A stretch of DNA of 64,000 bases from Onthophagus taurus (GCF_036711975.1 NC_091972.1:32059001-32123000), one strand, 5' to 3'; shown: positions 1 through 11,075, numbered from the stretch's first letter. Notes: a model not told the origin generated them from the letters alone. Translations and numbers: made by a program.

Positions 1-836
1 TATTTATCTTTTAACTGGTAGGCGCTGGTTAACAACAAAATCTTGCTGTTAAGTTTCAATAAACTTTATTATCAAACTTAACTTAATATGTATATAAATT
101 GTGATTAGTTATGGGAGCTGTGCTCCAGGTGTATTGTTTGTTGCTTGTTAAATTGAAGACCAATGTCTATGTGGTTTAGAGCTCCTCACAGGCTCAATAC
201 ATTTCAGTACTAGACTAAATAAACGAAATAATACAAATAAAATCTAATATAAATGAAATAATATAAATAAAATCTAATATAAATGAAATAATACAATATA
301 AAATCTAACAAAGAGTGACTTTAAGATTTGTGATGCTGACTCTGGTTAATTTTTCAATAGTAATATTGTAATCCTAATATGTAGTATTTTTCCTCCTTGA
401 AAAAGACATAACTATATTTAGAGAGCTTTAGACATTGTTTATGCTGACGACCGTTTTGTCATGATCCCATAAACGTGGGCCATAATGACACGAATGCTCA
501 ACGACAAAATCGCGATTAATATCAAAGCGATTTTTCGTTTATCCTTTTGTTGGATTTCTACGGATTATTATTTCAAAAACATATTGGATGTATTCTCATG
601 CTGATCAAGGTCGAGAATTAATAAATGTTCTCCGTGGGTATAGTCACACATATGTAGATCTGATGTATTTAACTGTTCTTGTAGGCCAAAACTATTATTA
701 ATCTGTAATAGATTTTAAACATGATTTTGAAATCTATTAATAAAAAGTACAAGGTATTTCGTTGTTTGTAGTAACACTCTAAACTCAATGGAAACTCAAA
801 AAATTATAAATATCTATATAAATATCAACTGCTTTT
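1..836. other. Intergenic or intronic AT-rich DNA without a recognised gene
   Basis: No open reading frame of note, splice-bounded exon or known element was recognised. A 30-bp minisatellite occupies part of it (listed separately). If the isoleucyl-tRNA synthetase gene begins outside the window, this stretch would be intronic; otherwise it is intergenic. Confidence 0.5.
225..308. repeat. 30-bp AT-rich minisatellite, about 2.8 units
   Basis: A 30-bp unit beginning GAAATAATA and containing AAATCTAATATAAAT recurs at 225, 255 and 285 with only a few substitutions. It is pure AT-rich tandem sequence with no coding potential. Confidence 0.8.
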
Positions 837-893
837 TCTGGCCCCACAAACGTTTTAACGCTTCTCTCTCGTGCTAGCTCATCTGCCGCTTCA
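837..893 (-). mobile_element. Short fragment of the RNase H-bearing LINE family (copies A and B)
   Basis: About 57 bp resemble the stretch just after the RNase H domain in LINE copies A (near 54308-54365) and B, in the same orientation: both contain GCCCCACAAACG, then CGTGCTAGCT and ATCTGCCGCTTCAT. It abuts the piggyBac relic directly, so it marks a recombination or insertion scar. Confidence 0.6.
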
Positions 894-1296
894 TAATACC
901 AATGTTCGTCAAAATAAAAAAAAGACCGTTATTACAAGTGATGAAATGAAAAAATGTATGGGAATTATACTTTCAATGGGCCATACTGTGAAGAATACTT
1001 TGAAAGATTACTGGTCAAACGATCCATTGGAAGAAATGCCTATTTTTTCAAAAGTAATGAGTAGAGATCGATTTCTGCAAATCTTATAGTTTTAGCATTT
1101 TAATGATAACTCACTTTTAAATGAAAACTCCAACAGACTTTATAAAATAGAACCAACACAAAATTATTTCACAGACAAATTTAAAACCGTTTATAAACCA
1201 AATCAACAAATTTCAACATATGAAGGTGTAATCCCATGGAGAGGAAGACTTCGTTTTAGAACTTATAATACTAAACTAATACTAAATACTAATATA
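894..1296 (+). pseudogene. piggyBac transposase relic, first segment
   Basis: The translation contains KNTLKDYWSNDP followed by FSKVMSRDRFLQIL, the conserved block of the piggyBac transposase core. After one stop codon the similarity continues as NENSNRLYKIEP and then EGVIPWRGRLRFRTYNTK, also family hallmarks. The reading frame is broken by stops and shifts, and the 5' third of the transposase is missing. The segment ends where a TIR element is inserted at 1297, and the protein resumes after 2451 with the next piggyBac block. It is a dead fossil; no intact catalytic aspartate set can be assembled from what is present. Confidence 0.8.
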
Positions 1297-2451
1297 CAGG
1301 GTGATTCTCAACCTATACGCATAAACTTGGGGATTTATTCCTCTAGACAAATAAGGTGAAAAAAATTGTAAGAAAAGATTTTTAGTTTCATAGGTATCCT
1401 ATATATGCGTCGACATCTTGATAAGGTGCTTCCTGGAAGATGGACAGGTCGAGGTAGTCCATTGGCCTGGCCATCTCGATCGCCCGACGTTAATCCTCTT
1501 GATTTTTATTATTGAGGTCACTTAAAAAACATAGTGTACGTCACTGAAGTTAATACCGAGCAAGGGTTGCGAAATCAGATACAATCAGATACTGAGGTTT
1601 AGGCGCTATCATATCATCTCCAAAGCGTATAGTCTTTGCATCCAGAAATCATCTTACACAGCAACACCAAACTATCTCATCTGTTTAGAACTGATATCAT
1701 CATACTTATTTCATCTTCTGCAAAAAACTGTTTACATACATTTGAGTGTGTCGTTTGCTCATGTCTTTCTGACTGGAAGAATTGCCTGCACAAATGATGC
1801 ATGGCGAAATTTAGTAACGAGATGAAGAATGACATATACGGATCACACAATATTGAGGAAAATATTGAGAGCATCAAAAAGATTCAGATAGAACTCTGGG
1901 GAAAAGAACGTCAGGTAGCCTTCCTCTGTTTCATTGATCTAACCAAAATGTTCGACAAAGTAAGGATAAAAGAAGTAGAATAGGGCAAACATTACAAAGT
2001 ATGTAATCTGAACTATGGTTACACTATGAATGATTACAAAATCAAGATCGAGTGCTATGCAGATGATGTCGTCCTCTTTTCTGATACTGAGGATGGTATA
2101 CAATGGTTAACGCAGGCATGTAACATTGCAGCTGAGGAAGTTAATAATGAGCAAGGATTGCGAAATCAGATACAAACTGCTGCCGAGACAATCCGCCAAC
2201 AGTTTAGGCCGCGCTACTGGAACATCATCGATTCAGCGAGTCCAATTGTGTATAGAAAATATTGGAAACTACTTGGAACACTTACTTTGATGTCATTTTA
2301 AAATCTTATATGTATTCTAGATTTGAACGTAAATTTCACGTATATCTAGGAAACTAAAAAGCTTTTACTACAATTTTTTTCACCTATTACTCATTATTTG
2401 TCATGAGGAATCAATCCCCAAGTTTATGCGTCTAGGTTGAGAATCATCCTG
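1297..2451. mobile_element. Tc1/mariner-superfamily (IS630-like) element with long TIRs, inserted in piggyBac
   Basis: The left end CAGGGTGATTCTCAACCTA and the inverted right end (GATTCTCAACCTAGACGC when reverse-complemented) match over about 70 bp with mismatches, and TA dinucleotides flank both ends, as expected for this superfamily. Internally the plus strand encodes GRGSPLAWPSRSPDVNPLDF then GHLKNIVYVTEVN, the C-terminal catalytic block of an IS630-type DDE transposase. The rest of the transposase is missing and a reverse-transcriptase fragment sits in the middle. It is therefore a degenerate, non-autonomous copy. Confidence 0.75.
1801..2110 (+). pseudogene. Non-LTR reverse transcriptase fragment nested in the mariner-like element
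   Basis: Two short reading frames carry reverse-transcriptase palm motifs: FLCFIDLTKMFDKV, equivalent to the first catalytic-aspartate block, and CYADDVVLFSDTEDGIQ, with the YADD box. The roughly 60 residues normally separating these motifs are largely missing, so it is internally deleted. It lies inside the IS630-like element, whose own sequence resumes at about 2138 with VNNEQGLRNQIQ. Confidence 0.75.
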
Positions 2452-2454
2452 TAT

Positions 2455-2890
2455 AAAACTTGTTAGAATGCTTTGTGAAAGTCAAACTGGTTACATAATT
2501 AGCTTTCCAATTTACTCAGCTGAAGGGAATACCCTCGAGAATACCATATTATCTTTATTAGATCCTTGTTTAGATGTTTGGCATCATTTGTACCAAGATA
2601 ACTTTTATAATAGCGTACATAGAGCAGAACGCTTTCTTACAAAAAAAGTTAGAGTTTGTGGAACTATTCGTCAAAATCGAAGCCTTCCTTTAGAATTGAG
2701 ATAAATCAAGAAATTTTAAAAAAGGTGAAACTATATACAGGCGAAAAGGAGATATCTTATTACAAATATGGAAAGATAAGAGCGAAGTTCGTATGATATC
2801 CTTAATTTATGATGCCAGCAGCATGATAGTGATTGATAAAAAGACTATAGATGGAAGAAATGTTATTAAACCATCTTGAATTAACGACTA
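2455..2890 (+). pseudogene. piggyBac transposase relic, second segment
   Basis: Downstream of the TIR element the plus strand encodes CESQTGYIISFPIYSAEG, then YQDNFYNSVHRAERFL and VRVCGTIRQNR, which in piggyBac transposases follow directly after the block that ends at 1296. Further on, after a frameshift, RRKGDILLQIWKDKSEVRM and a degenerate DYNKYTQID match the later piggyBac blocks. Together with the upstream piece it shows one piggyBac copy split by a later insertion. The reading frame is broken several times. Confidence 0.8.
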
Positions 2891-3889
2891 TAACAAATAT
2901 ACACAAATAGACCTCTCATATTGCGTATTTTTTTTAATTCCTTAATAACTTGTAAGAAATTAAACAAAAATACACGTATAAGTTACAGTACTTTTCTAAA
3001 AGAAGTAGCAAGGATCTTAATTGCTTATCAGCAAATAAATGATTCTGATTCCGAGGAAACTGGTACTAATATTCAACCAACAAGAGAACTCCAAGCGTGA
3101 ATCCAGAAGGCAGATTGTCAGGAAACATGAGGCAAAAACCGTGCAAAGTATGTTTTACAGCATATCACACGCTTAAAAGATACTAAACATTTTAATAAAA
3201 CTACAACGCTTGAAATCCATACATTCATGTTTATTTAATTCCCCTGAAAAATGCCCGGAAACTAGCAAAGACAGATCAGATTCGACCCGTCTATTAAGTG
3301 TTAATAAAACAGAAAAAAGATTCTTCCTATCTTCGTCCTGTTTCGAGATTTCTTTATACGCACAGTTTTCCCTGTCGAGATTAAAGACAGGTGTAGGTAA
3401 TAACATCTTTATTACTATTTTTTTTCAGAAGTGGGTTTGATATTTTCCTCAGTGTTTGTCTCCTATCAGTTAGAATAACCTATTAATTGCTTCCAAGTTG
3501 CAAGATATCTTCAAAAACTTTTGTACAAAATTTTGATTATGTATGTAGTCAAAAATGTTTACTTCGCATTTCTTTGGACAATTGACTGATTGGAAGCAGA
3601 GCGATTTTGGTTACAATATGTCCAATTGATACAACTTATCTATATTACTATTTTGTCCATACGATATACATTCAAGGATTACTTCCAACTGATGTATTAA
3701 TTTATAATCAACATCTGTTATATTTGCCGCTATCTTTAGTTCAGGAGAGAACCTTCGTCTGGTATTCTCTTCATTGGTGTTGCCAAATCTGAGCTTGATA
3801 GGTTAATTAATAATCCCCTTTTTAAGTGTTTTTTTCACAGTCTTTTCATTTTGGCATACCAAATGTGCATATTTAGTAAAAAATACTAA
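2891..3889. other. No gene recognised
   Basis: AT-rich DNA with only short incidental reading frames on both strands. No domain, splice-bounded exon or inverted-repeat element was recognised. Confidence 0.5.
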
Positions 3890-4560
3890 GCTGTATTGAG
3901 ATCGACGGAAAAGATCTGAACATACTATCGCGACTATATTGGGATCAAGCAGCATACATAACCAATGAAGGGGAACAGCCAGATGCCATAAATATCTCGC
4001 GAGGAGTAAGGCAAGGATGCGTATATTATCTCCATTATTATTCAACGTCTACTCAGAATATGTATTCAAAAAGGCTCTCGAAGATGACAATGAAGGAATA
4101 TCTAAATGGAAAAAGACTGAATAATATTCGGTAACCATTGCAGCAACTGATGACTCTAGTGAAAGATGTCAGTGAGAGTTGTGATCTCGATATAAGTGTA
4201 AACAAAACAAAATGTTTGGTCATAAGCAAGAGGGAGATTACATATCAACAAATACACAAGATATTCGCTGTAGGATAGAGAAAATAAGAGCCGTATTTGC
4301 CAAAATGAACCAACTAATAAAATCAGACTCCTGCGTTGTTATATCTTTTCGGTCTTGCTGTATGGGGAGAATCATGGGCCTTGATCCAAGCTACTAACAA
4401 AAAATTGGCAACTATTGAAATTTGGCTGTATCGCAGAATGAAGAAATATGTCCAAGAATGAAGAAAGACCGACTTAACTAGCGAATTAATAATGAGAAAC
4501 TACTCGCTACAAAATATATTGCAGGGGAAGATTCCTGGGAAACGTAATCAGAACCGACGG
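3890..4560 (+). pseudogene. Degenerate non-LTR retrotransposon reverse transcriptase
   Basis: The plus strand reads, through frameshifts, IDGKDLNILSRLYWDQAA, then INISRGVRQGC followed in another frame by LSPLLFNVYSEYVFKKAL. This is the thumb-side palm block with the G-V-R-Q-G-C box typical of RTE-like and related LINE families. Later pieces (SESCDLDISVNKTKC, IEKIRAVFAKMNQLI) match the region downstream of YADD in the same families. No endonuclease was found, so the copy is truncated and dead. Confidence 0.75.
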
Positions 4561-5504
4561 AGCAATTTTCAACGTTCTGAACGTATTACATTCAGATTTT
4601 CATTTTAGTTAAATATGGTAAATGTAATTCAAACTATTCTGTTGAATATATTAGCTGATAGCTGATATCGATGCAAAAAATCAGATTTGTTATAACCGTG
4701 TCAAACATTTTCATTAAAAACTAATTCATCAAGATAAAAATATTATTATGGTAACACATACGAAAATTGTACTTGAATTCCAGTCTTACGTAGCCAAAAA
4801 AGAACAATTTAACTATCTCATTATGAGTAGTACTTATTATACTATATTTAATAAATATCACTACAAGGATATTCTTTCCGAAATAGCAGAAAAAATCACA
4901 AAACATTAAATAAAATATGAAGAAATGGGGAAAATACAGAGTATGGTTTCCAAAGCTTATTGAAAGTAATCTACACTAAATTCTATAGTTTTTATGGGGC
5001 ACTGGTACAGTAACAAAAACACCCCATAGACAAAGATTTATTGAATTAAGTGGAGTGGGTATACAAGCAATTTTCTACAATTTTTATAGAGCACTGATAA
5101 ATCGACAAAACATGCAAAACGGCCACTATTTATTAATGGAAAATTAAATTAAAAAACGATGTAATTTCAAATTACTCCCATAAATAAAATTACGTTTTTA
5201 TCTATTGCCGATTTATTCGATTTGGGTGAACTTTAATATGTACCAGTTACGCGATTTAAATCAAATTTTCTATTTAAACATTGTTCATGGGTATTAAGGT
5301 TTATATTTATAACAGGTTATTCGTATATCTATCTAAACTGGAATTATTATTATATAATGATTAATGATTATAAAGATTGATAAAGATAAATGTGTTCACT
5401 TTTTATGACTGCACATTGTAAAAGACACGATATTGTTAAGCTTATTTATATTAACAAGGTATGGTAAAATAAAAAAAGAACTTTTTGAGGTTCTACTCAA
5501 CATA
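4561..5504. other. No gene recognised
   Basis: Very AT-rich stretch with scattered stop codons in all frames; no element boundary or domain could be identified. Confidence 0.5.
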
Positions 5505-5672
5505 CAGTGTGTCCGTAAAGTAACGGATATAGGCGATAAAATCATTATAAAACGGTTTATTGAAAAATCGCTGAAACGGTTCTAAAGATTTAAATTTTTA
5601 AACGAGTATTGGGATCTATTTTTATTACGGAATATGAAAGAGGATCTTTTTCTGAATCTAGTACACTCAATA

Positions 5673-6616
5673 TTAATATTGGTTACATAAGAAAATTTTC
5701 GAGAAAAATTACTTTACAGGTTAACTTCTTCAAATTTGCTTTACATGATAAAAATAGCAGTAGCCATGAGTAACTATGGTAACCAATTATTTTAAACAAT
5801 TTCCTAAGTGTCAAAAACTGATTTTGTAAAGCTTGTTGAAAAGGTGTCTCGCGCCATCTTGTTGGAATAACTGCCATTGGAATTCAGCTGGGACAACGTT
5901 ATGATATCGTTTTGAAAAAATCTAAAAATCTTCCTCCAGTTAAGGTTTCCTGAAAAAGTAAGAACTCATCAGAGTGTCCCGTACTAATTCGCTCCACCAT
6001 CGTTTTCGGATATTGGGTGTGCGATTTTCTTGCCCAATGTGGATTTTGGGTAGCCTAATACCGACAATTTTGTCTATTTACTTGTCCACTCCATTTTTGT
6101 GAATGTTCCTTCGGAAAAAATATGTTTTTGACAAAGTCTTCATTATCGTAGAAAAATTATTCTTGGAAAAACTACGACTCATTGCTCGTGAATGAGGTTT
6201 AGTTTATTGGAATAATATTTTGCGGTTTGTAAAATTTTATGAACCGTTGATTTACTAATGTCCAAATTCGACCCAATACCCCTGGCAGTAACATAAGGGT
6301 TTCTTTGCCCAGACAAAACTACCTTTTGTTGAATCTCCCCTGAAACGTTTGGTCGGGCAGACTTTGCGCATGCTTTTTTAATTTAGTCACAGCTAGGCTT
6401 ACCAACTAATGAGTTAAACAGTTTTTGATCAGGTAACGTTTCATTAAGGAGGTCAACTACTTACTAAATCATTTTTTGACATTTAGAAAATTGTTTAATA
6501 CAATTGGTTACCATAGTTACTCATGGCTACTGCTATTTTTATCATGTCAACAAATGAGAAGTAGTTAAACTTTAAGGTGATTTTTCTCGACAATTTTCTT
6601 ATATAACCAATATTAA
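5673..6616. mobile_element. Inner mariner-like element with ~130-bp inverted repeats
   Basis: The left arm begins TTAATATTGGTTACATAAG and the right arm, reverse-complemented, TTAATATTGGTTATATAAG. The arms stay similar to about 5815 and from about 6486, sharing for example GCAGTAGCCATGAGTAACTA. A transposase relic on the minus strand lies between them. Both TTAA and TA can be read at the ends, so the exact target duplication is ambiguous. Confidence 0.7.
5816..6420 (-). pseudogene. Mariner/IS630-type transposase relic
   Basis: On the minus strand, allowing for frameshifts, one reads VNRQNCRYWATQNPHW and later LFQQDGARHLFNKLY. The first matches the F-x-NG-x-VNKQN-x-RYW region and the second the catalytic FQQDGA block of IS630/mariner-family transposases. 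Stop codons and frameshifts are scattered throughout, and the block containing the third acidic residue is not visible. It lies between the inner inverted repeats and is presumably their degenerate transposase. Confidence 0.65.
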
Positions 6617-6860
6617 CCCTTCCTCTGTAAACCTAGGTATTTCTTCATTTCATATAAAAAAATATGTATGCAAAAATAAATTTTTCGATAATTTTATGAT
6701 TGATTTATCAAGTTGAAGGTTTCGAACATTATCATGAATTGTTTATAAATTGACAAATTGACGGTAGGTGCTAAAAAACCGTTTACAGACGAAGGGTTAA
6801 TATTAAGTTGTAACGTAAGAAAAACTATGTGTTTTTTAAAAGATGGATTTGTTTATTTTT

Positions 6861-6909
6861 GGCTTAACCGGTTTCAATTGCTAGTTGCAATCATCTTCAG
6901 GAGCTAGCC
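6861..6909 (-). ncRNA. Hammerhead-ribozyme-like motif, copy 1
   Basis: Read on the minus strand the order is GGCT (stem I), CTGAAGA core, a 5-bp stem II (ATTGC/GCAAT), the GAAA core, CCGG (short self-complementary stem III), TT at the cleavage position, then AAGCC returning stem I. Hammerheads are known in Penelope-like retroelements and retrozymes. Extra bases between the core and stem II depart from the canonical fold, so activity is uncertain. Confidence 0.35.
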
Positions 6910-6980
6910 ACGTCATTAGATATTATTCTTAAAGACATAATCTATTCTATAGTAATGGTATTATCACTAATTATATTTTG

Positions 6981-7961
6981 GAAGTAAATGTGGGGAAGAC
7001 AAGGATGATGAAGTTTTGTAAGGGTGGGAGAAAAAGAACAGAAAACTGGAGATGGGAGGGAAAGGAGATCGAGGAGGTTAGGGAGGATAACAGGGAGGGG
7101 TCGCATGTGATAGCTATGGCAAAAAAGGCGAATAAGGTGATGGGACAAGTATGGGGTTGGGGGAAGAGAGTCTTTGGAAGGAATGTGGCAGCGAGGAAGA
7201 TTATGTTTGAAGGTCTGGTTAGCAGTGTGATGATGTATGGGGCAGAGGTATGGAGATGGAAGGAGCAGGGACCGCTGGAGGACGTGCAGGCTAGATATTG
7301 GAGATGGGTGCTTGGGGTGGCGAGAGAAACACCGGGGTATATAGTGAGGGAAGAGGTAAAGATGGATAAGGTCAGGGTGGAGGCGGGCAGGAGGGCAGTG
7401 AAATATGAAGAAAGAATAGAAGGGAGGCCAAGCTGCGGGATCCTGGGGGAGTGTTGGAGGGAAATTAGAGAGGGAAAGGTCAGATATGGGAAAGGACACA
7501 GAGACAACTATTATAGACGAGCGGGCTACTCGGTACCGGAGATAAATAGTAGACGAAGGGTGGGTAGGGAGATGTGGAGGGAGTTGAGAGACAGGGACCA
7601 AGATGTGCAGAGACAGGAAAGAAGGACACAAATAAAAGAGGGAAGGTATAACGAAAGATACAGGGACATAATTACGGAGGGGCTGCCTAGATACTTGTTA
7701 TTGGAAAGAGATGAGGAAGAGAAAAAGTTGGTGGCTAGGTTCCGTTGTGGAAACGAGGAGAGAGACAAATACTGGATGGCCGATGAGGAGAGGTGGTGTA
7801 GGCTGTGCAGGGAGGAATGGGAAACGTTAGAACACATGCTGAATGGGTGCAGTGAGTTGAGGGAGGAGGAGATGGACCGAAGGCAGATCTTAGGAGAGGG
7901 GGGAGAGGGGAAACGATGGATGAGAATGGTGATGTGGGTGAGGAGACAAAGGGATGGGTGA
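6981..7961 (+). pseudogene. C-terminal part of a LINE reverse transcriptase protein, 5'-truncated
   Basis: An open frame of about 327 codons begins at the 5' truncation point without a proper start codon. VMMYGAEVWRWKEQ and RWVLGVARETPGYIVREE match the post-palm region of a LINE family widespread in ants and other insects. Near the C terminus ARFRCGNEERDKYWM precedes a zinc-knuckle-like block, CRLCREEWETLEHMLNGC, with Cys-x2-Cys and His-x4-Cys spacing. Relative to family members the expected KEFKYLGY stretch appears to be deleted after KEIEEV. The purine-rich plus strand explains the long antisense frames opposite it. It cannot encode a working polymerase because palm motifs lie upstream of the truncation. 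Confidence 0.8.
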
Positions 7962-8084
7962 GGGGATGATTGGGCCGAGGAGCCGAGGGCGTGGAAATGG
8001 AGGAAGAGGGTAGAGAGTGAAAGTAATATTTGAATAATGTAAAGAATTGTAAACAATTCCTGTATACAATAAACTCTTAATAAT
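6981..8084 (+). mobile_element. 5'-truncated LINE insertion with 15-bp target-site duplication
   Basis: The insert is flanked by the 15-bp direct repeat ACTAATTATATTTTG at 6966-6980 and 8085-8099. It contains only the 3' portion of a non-LTR element and ends in an AATAAA-containing tail (CAATAAACTCTTAATAAT). Perfect duplications and a long open frame suggest a relatively recent insertion. It sits inside the 5505-8412 TIR element. Confidence 0.85.
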
Positions 8085-8412
8085 ACTAATTATATTTTGT
8101 AACCTCTGGATGTGTTATTTTTGTTGTCACTTTTTAATTGTTTGTTAATTTATTTCGACCGTTATTGTGCAAGCCATTATTGTGAGATTATGTCAGGTTC
8201 TGAAAAATATTCTGTTTTAATATTCTGCAATAAAAATGGGAGATTGTCATTTGAAAAAAATATCGATGACGTCATAACTTGTTTAAAAATGGCGTAAAAT
8301 CTACACCAAAAAATTGGAAAAAATTTAAATCTTTGGACCCGTTTCAGGGATTTTTCCATAAACCGTTTGTAATGATTTTATCGCCTATATCCGCTACTTT
8401 ACGGACAGACTG

Positions 8413-8899
8413 TATAGTCCTGAGAAAATTACGAACTTAATAAATGAAGTAGTGAAAACCTTTTATTTACAACCGACGACTACCGTGGACTTTTTCCTCA
8501 TGGAGTTATGGGTTGGTCTGATTCAGATCCATAAATTATTATGGTTCATTTTTGGGTCATTTTTTGTGAACCAACTTTAAGAGAGGTTCGGAACCAAATT
8601 GCTTCTTTGTCAATGAGCACCATTAAGACCAACAAGGTCCTCTTTGGAAACAGTAAGAGGGCGACAAAAAATAAAATTTTTCACGTTTGGTAACGGGACT
8701 GCCCAATATTTTTTCCATATATATCGTCACCTTACGTCTACAAAGCAGTAATTTGGATTTAACGTTGGCATATCGTTTTTCTTTCGTGATTGTGACTACA
8801 GGCAATGTCGAAATTCTTGTTAAGATTAGTGATATCAAGTCCTCTGTCACGTTTTATCAATTTTAAAGTTTCTATGATTTAGCAACCACAAGGATACGT
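8413..8899. other. No gene recognised
   Basis: Short broken frames only. Some stretches near 8460-8600 look like decayed transposase or LINE sequence, but no motif is clear enough to assign. Confidence 0.4.
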
Positions 8900-9200
8900 A
8901 ATACATCAACCCCTCGCCCGTTTACTTCATCTGAATAATTGCAGATTCGTCAAAAATCTTTAAAATTTCCGATCTAAGATTATCTGGACCAGGGATCCCT
9001 CTTCATTTGTTGTATGGCAGATTGTACTTCTTCGTCAGCGATGGCAGGTTCCAAAGAAATTGTATAACTAGAAGCAGCATTGCCTATCCCCGCCCGTATA
9101 CGAGATTGAAGCCAACGTTCGAGTGTTTGTTTTGGTTTTGGTCCCACTGACGGTGGCGTGTATAGTTTCGGCAAAATCAGACTTACACAGTGGCGTACAT
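8900..9200 (-). pseudogene. LINE fragment (region between endonuclease and reverse transcriptase)
   Basis: The minus strand encodes ISLEPAIADEEVQSAIQQMK followed, after a frameshift, by a degenerate PGPDNLRSEILK. This is the conserved I-x-x-E-E-V...A-I...M-K...PGPD linker that precedes the reverse transcriptase in non-LTR retrotransposons. No palm motif follows, so it is an isolated fragment. Confidence 0.65.
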
Positions 9201-10027
9201 GAAGAAATGTATATTATCATTATTTTTTTTTTTATTGAGCGGGTTTTTCAAAATTTGATTTATACGCTATATTGATTGAAATGTTTATTCAGGAATGTAA
9301 ACTCTTTTGTAATTAATTATTGTAACCGTATAAATTGTGAACGGTTTATTTCTTACAAGTAAATTAAAGATGATATAATTAGAATTTTACAGTACTTTCA
9401 TGGTAAATAATGCAGTAAAAATATTGTATTTGCAAATAACATTGATATTTTGTTTCAAAATTTTTATTACATAACAAAAAACTTAAAACTTAACTTATAA
9501 ATATAAATTTTAAAATAACTCTCATTGATTTGAAAATACTATTTGTTTGTTTAACATATATTATGTCAAAGCCTAGATTCTTGATTTATTAACTTGGTTT
9601 CATTAAATAACTTTACGTTAATAAATTTTGTTATTATTAACTTTATACATTGTATTTCATGTCCATCAATAACATCATCATACGCATGATCTCCAAAAAA
9701 ATCATAAATATTTTGAGGTAAACTTAATAAAATGGAATTAGTTAACTTTAAAAATATGATCTTGTTATTGAATAATACATTTTGTCGTTAATAGTCTCTA
9801 ATAATTTTTTCACTAATTAAGTAAAGTTTGACTACAAACTCAGCTTTAGTCAAAACTCCATATGTCTTTTATACCTATAGCATTGAAATATCACTAGTTC
9901 CTTCTACCATATTTAAACAAAATTGGCAAGTAATATCAGTTTTTAGAAAATAGTAGTTAGGTAGTTAAATGCATGTTCTCTAAGTTCGCAACGTCCATAA
10001 TGTCCAGTGTTTCAATTTCGAAATATA
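9201..10027. other. No gene recognised; very AT-rich
   Basis: Long A and T runs with no substantial frame on either strand, and no element ends found. Confidence 0.5.
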
Positions 10028-10178
10028 CCGTATTTTTCGGACTATAAGACGCACCTCAAATTTAGAGACGATTTATTGAAAAAAATATTTTAATGGTACC
10101 TTCGGACCATAAAACGCACCCAAAATTGAGTGCATTTTTCTATGTGAAAAGGTGCGTTTTATAGTCTGAAAAATACGG
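10028..10178. mobile_element. Palindromic MITE, 151 bp
   Basis: The left end CCGTATTTTTCGGACTATAA and the inverted right end pair almost perfectly over about 30 bp, and TA flanks both sides (10026-10027, 10179-10180). A degenerate internal repeat of CGGACCATAAAACGCACC follows the left arm. The sequence type, with ATAAGACGCACC next to the terminal CCGTATTTTT, recurs in many animal genomes as a miniature inverted-repeat transposon. It has no coding capacity. Confidence 0.85.
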
Positions 10179-11075
10179 TACTACTAAAATGTTAACTCCG
10201 CCAAAGCCAAAACACAAATACGCACACAAACCTTGTTTACTTAGGAGAGAATTATTCATTTATTAGGGTTCGACAAACATGGATAAACATTAATCAGTTA
10301 AATTTATTTTCAAAGAAACCATAAAAAAATTGGCCTGTTCGGAAATACTCGGTGATCGTCGGCCGGACGGTGCGATCTGAGCGCGTTCCGTTCTGGACTG
10401 AGTGAAAACGTAAACAAAACACATCGAACGCTGGCTTCAACTCTGGGTGTTTATATGTGCTTCTAGTAATACAATTTCTTTGGCAGGTTCCGATTCATCC
10501 ATTTCTCGTGACCCATCATATTCCAAGACACACGACCACGTCTTGGAATAATTCAGCGATCTATTTTGTTTGTCTATGATTACTTTTCGGTGATTGTAAA
10601 CCAACTTACATATTGTTCTGCAGACCGGCTGTTTTAACTTTTTTATAGATATTAAAACAATCATATTTGTTCTGTAAGGCCTCTATTTCTTGATAACCAG
10701 CTATTTGGCAAATGTATTACCATTGCTTGTATTTATCATTTATATCAGATATTTCCTAACTTTTTCACATTTTGCCTTTTTTACCTTGTTTAGTAATTAG
10801 AATCAGAGGTATTTATAAGACTTTTAAGTAGCCTTTTTTTTTGCCGACGAGTTAGTGATCATATTTTGGTAGCAGGTGATAGATATTGGCGATCTTGTAC
10901 AAAATGCTTTACTAATTGCAACATCTGTTAGAGATTTAGAGTTAGAGAATTAGAAACGTTAAAGAAATATTGTTAATAGTTACTTATTTTTAAAGAAAAC
11001 AAGATTAATGTTAATTCTGTAATTAATGATACATGATTTCATCCTATTAATTTATATATGTCTTGTTTTTTACAG
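10179..11075. other. No exon recognised; presumed intron upstream of the IleRS exon
   Basis: No coding match was found. A pyrimidine-rich tract, TTGTTTTTTACAG, ends at 11075 and serves as the splice acceptor of the following exon. The slightly GC-richer piece near 10340-10430 was not identified. Confidence 0.5.

Larger units (their letters stand above)
5505..8412. mobile_element. 2.9-kb TIR element (Tc1/mariner type), carrying two nested insertions
   Basis: The left end CAGTGTGTCCGTAAAGTA and the inverted right end (CAGTCTGTCCGTAAAGTA when reverse-complemented) match over at least 75 bp, including the shared block GGATATAGGCGATAAAATCA. TA dinucleotides flank both ends (5503-5504 and 8413-8414), and the CAGT start is typical of Tc1/mariner. 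The interior holds a second inverted-repeat element (5673-6616) and a LINE fragment (6981-8084). Apart from these no transposase of its own is clear, so it is probably a non-autonomous element swollen by later insertions. Confidence 0.75.

Noticed and set aside
6942..7631. Long minus-strand frames (229 and 178 codons) and 7526-8056
   Set aside because: They lie antisense to the purine-rich LINE frame at 6981-7961; the Ser/Pro/His/Leu-rich composition is the expected shadow of an AGG/GAG-rich plus strand.
10437..10664. 75-codon minus-strand frame upstream of IleRS
   Set aside because: Tested as a possible missing exon or gene; no IleRS similarity, no acceptor/donor pair, no known domain.
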